Shown one piece after another: positions 33,865-38,786 of a DNA stretch of 38,786 nt. How positions within the stretch are numbered: the first letter of the stretch is position 1; every line of letters begins with the position of its first letter. The notes under the pieces are model-generated. The model saw only the letters and a program-made list of their open reading frames with translations, was not told the origin of the DNA and did no database searches. Source of the stretch: Cryobacterium sp. Y50. GTDB lineage: Bacteria > Actinomycetota > Actinomycetes > Actinomycetales > Microbacteriaceae. A program made the translations under genes and the position numbers. Location of the stretch: the NCBI RefSeq assembly GCF_002929805.1, contig NZ_PJJM01000070.1, positions 1 to 38,786 on the forward strand, given 5' to 3'.

Positions 33865-34468
33865 TGCCGCAGTAGCTGTCGCCGTGCAGACCACCACCCC
33901 GCAGAGGCATGCTCTGCAGACCCCGTCGCAGACGATCGGTCCGTTCTACGGCTATGCCCTGCCCTTTGAGGGCGGGCCGGACCTGGTCCCCGGGTATCAT
34001 TCCCGTGCCATCCGCTTTCATGGCACCGTCACTGACGGCGCTGGCGAGCCGATTCTCGACGCCCTGCTTGAGATCTGGCAGGCCGACGAGAGCGGCGTGC
34101 TCAGCCGCGAACTCGGCAGCATCGACCGCGACGGTTTTACCTTCACCGGCTTCGGTCGCTGTGCGACCACGATCGCCGGCAATTACACCTTCACGACGCT
34201 CAAGCCCGGCGCGGCCGGCACGGCAGCGCCCTACATTCTCGTGACGGTGTTTGCTCGTGGAGTCACCCACCACCTGTTCACCCGGGCTTACTTCGCTGAG
34301 GACTCCGCGCTGCACGCGACCGACGCCGTGCTCAGCAGCCTGCCGGTCGACCGCCGGAACACGCTCATCTGCGTGTCGGAGGGAATCGTCGGTGGAGCCG
34401 AGTCCTACCGCTTCGATATTCGCGTGCAGGGCGAGAACGAAACGGTGTTCCTGAACTTCGATGACTAA
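33854..34468 (+). CDS. pcaG: Protocatechuate 3,4-dioxygenase alpha subunit
   Basis: A 204-aa alpha subunit of the dioxygenase. It shares the intradiol fold with PcaH: TPSQTIGPFYGYALPFEGG near the start, GAGEPILDALLEIWQAD, GRCATTIAGNYTFTTLKPG and VTVFARGVTHHLFTRAYF. It lacks the complete Tyr/Tyr/His/His iron set, as is normal for alpha subunits. It follows pcaH after 59 bases that contain the duplicated junction. Its end overlaps pcaB by 8 bases. A GAAGAAG precedes the ATG. Confidence 0.95.
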   Translation: MTDLAAVAVAVQTTTPQRHALQTPSQTIGPFYGYALPFEGGPDLVPGYHSRAIRFHGTVTDGAGEPILDALLEIWQADESGVLSRELGSIDRDGFTFTGFGRCATTIAGNYTFTTLKPGAAGTAAPYILVTVFARGVTHHLFTRAYFAEDSALHATDAVLSSLPVDRRNTLICVSEGIVGGAESYRFDIRVQGENETVFLNFDD

Positions 34469-35927
34469 CTTCAGTTTTGATGTCGGGCTGCTCAACCCGC
34501 TCAGCCACGGCACTCGGGAGTCCGAGCTGACCAGTGACCAGGCCTGGCTGCAGGCGATGGTCGACGCCGAGCTTGCGCTCACGCGGGCGCTTGTCGACGC
34601 CGAACTTGCCCCCGAGTGGATGTTCGCGGTCTGCGACGCGCTCGCGGATGCGAGCCAATTCGACCTCGGTGCGATCGCCATCGAGGCCAGGGGCGGCGGC
34701 AACCCGGTGATTCCGTTCGTGAAACATCTCGGCCGCGCCGCCGAACGGGTGCGGGCCGGAGCATCCGACCATATTCACGTCGGTGCGACCAGCCAGGATA
34801 TCCTCGACACGGCCGCGATGATCGTGGCCCGCCGGGTGGCCTGTGAAGTCATTGACCAGCTCGATTTCTTCGGCGGGACGCTCGCCGACCTCGCCGAGAA
34901 ACATCGCGGCACCGTGATGAGCGGTCGTACCCTCGGCCAGCAGGCGTCACCGACGAGTTTCGGCTTCGTCGCGGCTGGCTGGCTCGACGCCGTGCTGCTC
35001 ATCGTCGCCCGCCTGGATGGCATTCGCGACACCCTGCCCGTGCAACTCGGCGGCGCGGTCGGCAACCTCGCCGTACTCACCGAAATCGCCAGGGCCCGGC
35101 GCGGCGAAGTCGATGCCGCCGCGGCACTGGACACGGTCATGGACCGGTTCGCCCACCACGTCGGCTTAATCGTGCCGCGCCTCAGCTGGCACACCAACCG
35201 GGTCGTCATCTCCGAACTCGCCTCCGTGCTGGCCGCAGCGGCCGGTGTCGCTGGCACCTTCGCCCTTGACATGTCAGTGCTGTCTCGCACCGAAATTGCC
35301 GAGGTCAGCGAACGCCTCGCCCCCGGCGAGGGTGGATCCAGCGCCATGCCGCACAAACGCAATCCGGTGTCGTCCGTGCTGATCACGGCGGCTGCGCTGC
35401 AGACGCCAGGACTTGCATCCACTCTCTATGGCAGCATGCTGGCCGAAGACCAGCGTCCGAGCGGGGCCTGGCATGCCGAATGGCAGTCGTTGCGGGTGCT
35501 CGAACGGCTCACGATTTCAGCCGTTACCGGTGCCGCGTCGCTCGCCGCTCGCCTCGCCGTTGACCCGGATCGCATGCGTGCCAACCTCGACCTCACCGAC
35601 GGACTCGTGTTCAGCGAGCGAGTCACCACGATTTTGGCCGAAACTGTCGGTAAAACCACCGCCTTCGCGCTGGTCGAGCGTGCTTCGCAGGAAGCATTTG
35701 CCACCAACCGGCCGCTGCAGGTGGTGCTGGCGAGCATTCTGATTGCCGAGGGCTGTTCCGACGCCCTGCGTGCGCAGATCTGGGCGGCCTTCAGCTATGA
35801 GGGCCAGCAGGGTCAGTCCGCGGCGGGTATCGACCGCGTCGTGCGCAGCTTTCGTCAGCGAATGGATGCCGTTCGACCAGACGATTCCGTCGACGTGAAT
35901 GCCAATGCACTCTCGAACAACCGTTAA
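34461..35927 (+). CDS. pcaB: 3-carboxy-cis,cis-muconate cycloisomerase
   Basis: A 488-aa member of the fumarase/aspartase superfamily that cyclises 3-carboxy-cis,cis-muconate to 4-carboxymuconolactone. The superfamily signature is EGGSSAMPHKRNPVSS near residue 295; HVGATSQDILDTAA and RTLGQQASPTSFG mark the earlier conserved regions. Length is slightly above the usual 450. It overlaps pcaG by 8 bases, and pcaL begins 7 bases after its stop, so it is inside the pca operon. Confidence 0.95.
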   Translation: MTNFSFDVGLLNPLSHGTRESELTSDQAWLQAMVDAELALTRALVDAELAPEWMFAVCDALADASQFDLGAIAIEARGGGNPVIPFVKHLGRAAERVRAGASDHIHVGATSQDILDTAAMIVARRVACEVIDQLDFFGGTLADLAEKHRGTVMSGRTLGQQASPTSFGFVAAGWLDAVLLIVARLDGIRDTLPVQLGGAVGNLAVLTEIARARRGEVDAAAALDTVMDRFAHHVGLIVPRLSWHTNRVVISELASVLAAAAGVAGTFALDMSVLSRTEIAEVSERLAPGEGGSSAMPHKRNPVSSVLITAAALQTPGLASTLYGSMLAEDQRPSGAWHAEWQSLRVLERLTISAVTGAASLAARLAVDPDRMRANLDLTDGLVFSERVTTILAETVGKTTAFALVERASQEAFATNRPLQVVLASILIAEGCSDALRAQIWAAFSYEGQQGQSAAGIDRVVRSFRQRMDAVRPDDSVDVNANALSNNR

Positions 35928-35934
35928 GGATCTC

Positions 35935-37197
35935 ATGAGCCAGCCCGTCATTCTCTGCACCATCGAGCCGGCGGCGACCGGCGAGGTCAACGCGCCGCTC
36001 ATTGTTCTCGGCCCCTCGCTCGGCACCACGGCCGACCTCTGGGCGAGCGTCGTGCCGACGCTCGCGGCCACCCACCGGGTGCTTCGCTTCAATCTGCCCG
36101 GGCACGGTTTCAGTCTTCGTGCGACGGCATCGTTCACGATCGAGGAGCTCGCCGACGCCGTCGTCGGCCTGGTCGACTCCATTGGCGTCGACAGCTTTCA
36201 CTACGCCGGAATCTCGCTCGGCGGTGCCATCGGCCTCGCCTTGGCCGTGAACCACCCGAGCCGCCTGACCAGCCTCGCGATGTTCTGCTCCGGCGCTAAA
36301 ATCGGCACGAGCGAGGCCTGGACCGAGCGGGCCGCCGCCGTGCGCGCGAGCGGTACCCCCTCGCTCATCGCCGGCAGCGCCGCCCGCTGGTTTGCCCCCG
36401 ACTTTCTTGGCCGTGACCCCATAGCCGGTTCTCATGCGCTCGATCAGCTGCTCGACATCGACGACGAATCCTATGCACTCGCCTGCGAGGCGCTCGCTAT
36501 TTTCGATCAAACGGATGCCCTCGGCGGCATCCGCACGTCCGTTCTGTGCGTGTCGGGTGAACTCGATACGGTGACTCCGACCGTGCAGTTGCAAGAGCTG
36601 GCGGCGCACATTCCCGCCGCCCGGGCCGTGGAGATCGCCGGGGTCGCGCACCTGCCGGCACTCGAGCAGCCGATTGAGGTTGGCGCGCTGCTGGGGGAGT
36701 GGGTCGCCCAGGCTTCGGCTGGATTAGGTCGGGGCGGTGCAACGGTGCCTGCCGCGCCGCGACCGGCCGAGCTGCCTTGTCCTGACCGCACCGCGGCATC
36801 CGTTTACGATGACGGCATGCACGTGCGTCGCGCGGTCCTCGGCGATAAGCACGTCGACGCGGCCACCGCAGCTATCACCCCCGAAACCGCCGTGTTTCAG
36901 GACTTCATCACCCGCTATGCCTGGGGCGAAGTGTGGACACGACCGGGGCTCGACCGCCGTATCCGTAGCTTCTTGACCATCGCCGCTCTCGTGACCGGCG
37001 GGCATGAAGGCGAGCTCGCGATGCACGTGCGCGCAGCCCTGACCAACGGGCTGAGCCGGGCCGAGATCAGCGAAGCCATTCTGCACACCGCCATCTATGC
37101 AGGCGTTCCCGCGGCCAACGCCGCATTTGCCGTAGCCCGCGATACCTTTGCCGGGCTCGATGCGGCTGCTCAAGATTCCACTATTCGGCCAAGCTAA
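35935..37197 (+). CDS. pcaL: Fused 3-oxoadipate enol-lactonase / 4-carboxymuconolactone decarboxylase
   Basis: A 420-aa fusion of two pathway steps. Residues 1 to about 265 form an alpha/beta hydrolase, PcaD, with nucleophile Ser94 in YAGISLGGAIG and a late His in IAGVAHLPALEQP. Residues about 300-415 form the PcaC carboxymuconolactone decarboxylase domain, with ITRYAWGEVWTRPGLDRRIRS split across its core and GHEGELAMHVRAALTNG. A Pro/Ala-rich linker joins them. Fusions of this sort, called PcaL, are known in actinomycetes. The ATG at 35935 has AAGGA 5 bases upstream; an earlier in-frame start would overlap pcaB. Confidence 0.95.
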   Translation: MSQPVILCTIEPAATGEVNAPLIVLGPSLGTTADLWASVVPTLAATHRVLRFNLPGHGFSLRATASFTIEELADAVVGLVDSIGVDSFHYAGISLGGAIGLALAVNHPSRLTSLAMFCSGAKIGTSEAWTERAAAVRASGTPSLIAGSAARWFAPDFLGRDPIAGSHALDQLLDIDDESYALACEALAIFDQTDALGGIRTSVLCVSGELDTVTPTVQLQELAAHIPAARAVEIAGVAHLPALEQPIEVGALLGEWVAQASAGLGRGGATVPAAPRPAELPCPDRTAASVYDDGMHVRRAVLGDKHVDAATAAITPETAVFQDFITRYAWGEVWTRPGLDRRIRSFLTIAALVTGGHEGELAMHVRAALTNGLSRAEISEAILHTAIYAGVPAANAAFAVARDTFAGLDAAAQDSTIRPS

Positions 37198-37210
37198 AGG
37201 ACTACGAACC

Positions 37211-38005
37211 ATGGACAAAACCTATCCCTCCGCCGCGGCCGCCGTCGCTGACATTCCCGACGGGGCCTCGCTGGCCGTCGGTGGCTTCGGTCTGGTCGGC
37301 GTGCCGATCGTGCTCATTCGCGCGCTGCTCGCGCTCGGCAGCACCAACCTGTACGTCGCCTCGAACAACTGCGGTGTCGACGGCTGGGGGCTTGGTGAAC
37401 TGCTCCGCGAGGGGCGCATCAGCCGGGTGATCGCCTCTTATATCGGCGAGAACAAGGATTTCGCTCGCCGTTACCTCGGTGGTGAACTTGAGGTTGAACT
37501 CACCCCGCAGGGTACCCTGGCCGAGCGGTTACGAGCCGGCGGCACCGGAATTCCGGCATTCTTCACCGCGAGTGGCGTTGGCACCATGGTCGCCGATGGA
37601 GGCCTGCCGTGGCGCTACGGCCCCGACGGTGAGGTGACCGTGTCTTCGCCGCCGAAGGAAACGCGGCGCTTCTCTTCGCTGGGCGGTGAGAAGGAGTACG
37701 TGCTCGAAGAGGCCATCGTCACCGACTATGCCCTGGTGCGTGCTGCCAAGGGCGACCGGCACGGCAACCTGGTGTTCGAGAAATCAGCCCGCAACTTCAA
37801 TCCGGTCGCCGGCATGGCCGGCCGCATCACCATCGCCGAGGTTGACGAGCTGGTCGAACCGGGCCAGATAGACCCGGACGCGGTGCACCTCGCCGGCATT
37901 TATGTGAACCGCATCGTGCAGCTCGGCGCGGTGGACGCCGCCGAACTGCCGATCGAGAAGATGACGACTCGGCCGCGGCCTTCGTCTGAAATTGGAGCGA
38001 ACTGA
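37211..38005 (+). CDS. pcaI: 3-oxoadipate CoA-transferase subunit A
   Basis: A 264-aa family I CoA-transferase alpha subunit that with PcaJ makes 3-oxoadipyl-CoA from 3-oxoadipate and succinyl-CoA. It has [52 protein letters not shown] and [19 protein letters not shown]. Compared with the copy at 5791 it has an extra segment ([17 protein letters not shown]) in the middle that is typical of 3-oxoadipate transferases. AAAGGA precedes the ATG. It overlaps pcaJ by one base (TGATG). Confidence 0.93.
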   Translation: MDKTYPSAAAAVADIPDGASLAVGGFGLVGVPIVLIRALLALGSTNLYVASNNCGVDGWGLGELLREGRISRVIASYIGENKDFARRYLGGELEVELTPQGTLAERLRAGGTGIPAFFTASGVGTMVADGGLPWRYGPDGEVTVSSPPKETRRFSSLGGEKEYVLEEAIVTDYALVRAAKGDRHGNLVFEKSARNFNPVAGMAGRITIAEVDELVEPGQIDPDAVHLAGIYVNRIVQLGAVDAAELPIEKMTTRPRPSSEIGAN

Positions 38006-38679
38006 TGACTCTCACGCGCAACGAGATGGCGGCCCGCGCCGCTCAGGAACTAGCCCCCGATTCATATGTCAATTTGGGCATCGGCCTGCCGACGCTCATT
38101 CCAAACTTTCTGCCCGACGGTGTGCACGTGGTGCTGCACTCCGAAAACGGGGTGCTCGGTGTCGGACCCTACCCGTGGGAGGGTGAGGCCGACCCCAAGC
38201 TCATCAACGCCGGCAAGGAAACCGTCACCGTCAACCCTGGCGCCGCCTACTTCGACTCCGCACAGAGCTTCGGCATGATCCGCGGCGGCCTGATCGACGT
38301 GGCCGTGCTCGGCGCCATGCAGGTGAGCGTCGTCGGTGACATCGCCAACTGGGCGGTGCCCGGCAAGATGATCAAGGGCATGGGCGGCGCGATGGACCTC
38401 GTGCACGGCGCCGACACCGTGATCGTCGTGATGGAACACGTCACCAAGACCGGCGAGTTCAAGATCAAGCAGGTCTGCGACCTGCCCTTGACCGGCAAGG
38501 CCGTCGTGACCCGTATCATCACCGACCTCGCCGTGATCGACGTCACTCCCGAGGGACTCGTGCTGCGCGAGGTCGCGCCCGGCGTGACCGTCGACGAGGT
38601 ACAGGCCGCCACCGAGGCGACCCTGCTGGTACCGACCCCGCCGACCACGATCACGACCCTGCTCGGAGCCGACGAATGA
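38005..38679 (+). CDS. pcaJ: 3-oxoadipate CoA-transferase subunit B
   Basis: A 224-aa beta subunit with catalytic Glu47 in [13 protein letters not shown] and the [16 protein letters not shown] loop. It is a close paralogue of the protein at 6523. Its start overlaps the pcaI stop and its stop overlaps the start of the thiolase gene (ATGA), so pcaI, pcaJ and pcaF are translationally coupled. Confidence 0.94.
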   Translation: MTLTRNEMAARAAQELAPDSYVNLGIGLPTLIPNFLPDGVHVVLHSENGVLGVGPYPWEGEADPKLINAGKETVTVNPGAAYFDSAQSFGMIRGGLIDVAVLGAMQVSVVGDIANWAVPGKMIKGMGGAMDLVHGADTVIVVMEHVTKTGEFKIKQVCDLPLTGKAVVTRIITDLAVIDVTPEGLVLREVAPGVTVDEVQAATEATLLVPTPPTTITTLLGADE

Positions 38680-38786
38680 GTGAGTTGCGCCAGGTCGTCA
38701 TCTGCGAGCCGCTGCGCACCCCGATCGGCCGGTTCGGCGGCGCCTTCAAAACGGTCGCGCCGTCCGACCTGGCGGCGGCGGTCATC
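38676..38786 (+). CDS. pcaF: 3-oxoadipyl-CoA thiolase, 5' end only
   Basis: The window ends after 37 codons. The visible N-terminus, with [17 protein letters not shown] and then VAPSDLAA, is the thiolase start. In this operon the thiolase should cleave 3-oxoadipyl-CoA to succinyl-CoA and acetyl-CoA, the last step of the pathway. The active-site Cys and His lie beyond the window, so the symbol rests on the operon position. Confidence 0.82.
   Translation, partial: MSELRQVVICEPLRTPIGRFGGAFKTVAPSDLAAAVI

Overview
The window looks like a chromosomal segment of a high-GC Gram-positive actinobacterium, probably of the Microbacteriaceae. This rests on GC-rich third codon positions, many GTG starts, the housekeeping order mscL, fmdB-like, 5-FCL, galU, GNAT, tRNA-Ala, and actinobacterial aromatic-catabolism genes. 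Genus assignment is an inference.

Layout. 1-4.6 kb is a housekeeping block: MscL, an FmdB zinc ribbon, 5-formyl-THF cyclo-ligase, GalU, a GNAT acetyltransferase, a membrane protein and tRNA-Ala(CGC) with a strong terminator. 4.6-7.35 kb holds an IclR regulator divergent from a two-subunit 3-oxoacid CoA-transferase, then a response-regulator remnant. 7.38-8.36 kb encodes two small exported proteins, one made of acidic repeats. 8.7-12.0 kb is a leftward operon: NCS1 permease, SnoaL-like protein, a complete SDR, and an SDR without catalytic residues. 12.1-18.8 kb runs rightward: cyclase-family hydrolase, XRE-cupin regulator, polar amino-acid ABC importer (three genes), agmatinase/guanidinobutyrase-family ureohydrolase and a ThDP decarboxylase resembling AruI. 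This set suggests uptake and breakdown of arginine or another guanidino compound.

18.8-23.9 kb is a gene graveyard around an intact pabB. It holds a MetE-like pseudogene with an in-frame stop and a large internal deletion, two oppositely oriented IS21 istA remnants meeting at a long palindrome, a broken amidohydrolase, an acyl-CoA-dehydrogenase/HPPD-like chimera and a regulator tail.

24.0-38.8 kb is a continuous aromatic-acid block. A leftward operon carries an SsuABC/TauABC-type importer, a benzoylformate-decarboxylase-like enzyme and a benzaldehyde-dehydrogenase-like enzyme. A divergent IclR gene is followed rightward by pobA, pcaH, pcaG, pcaB, a pcaD-pcaC fusion, pcaI, pcaJ and the start of pcaF. 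Together the genes can be read as one route: import of a (4-hydroxy)phenylglyoxylate, decarboxylation to the aldehyde, oxidation to (4-hydroxy)benzoate, hydroxylation to protocatechuate, ortho cleavage and the beta-ketoadipate pathway. TCCA-N5-TGGA palindromes lie at both IclR-controlled regions. The pcaH/pcaG junction carries a 40-bp duplication that makes a 24-codon ORF overlapping both neighbours.
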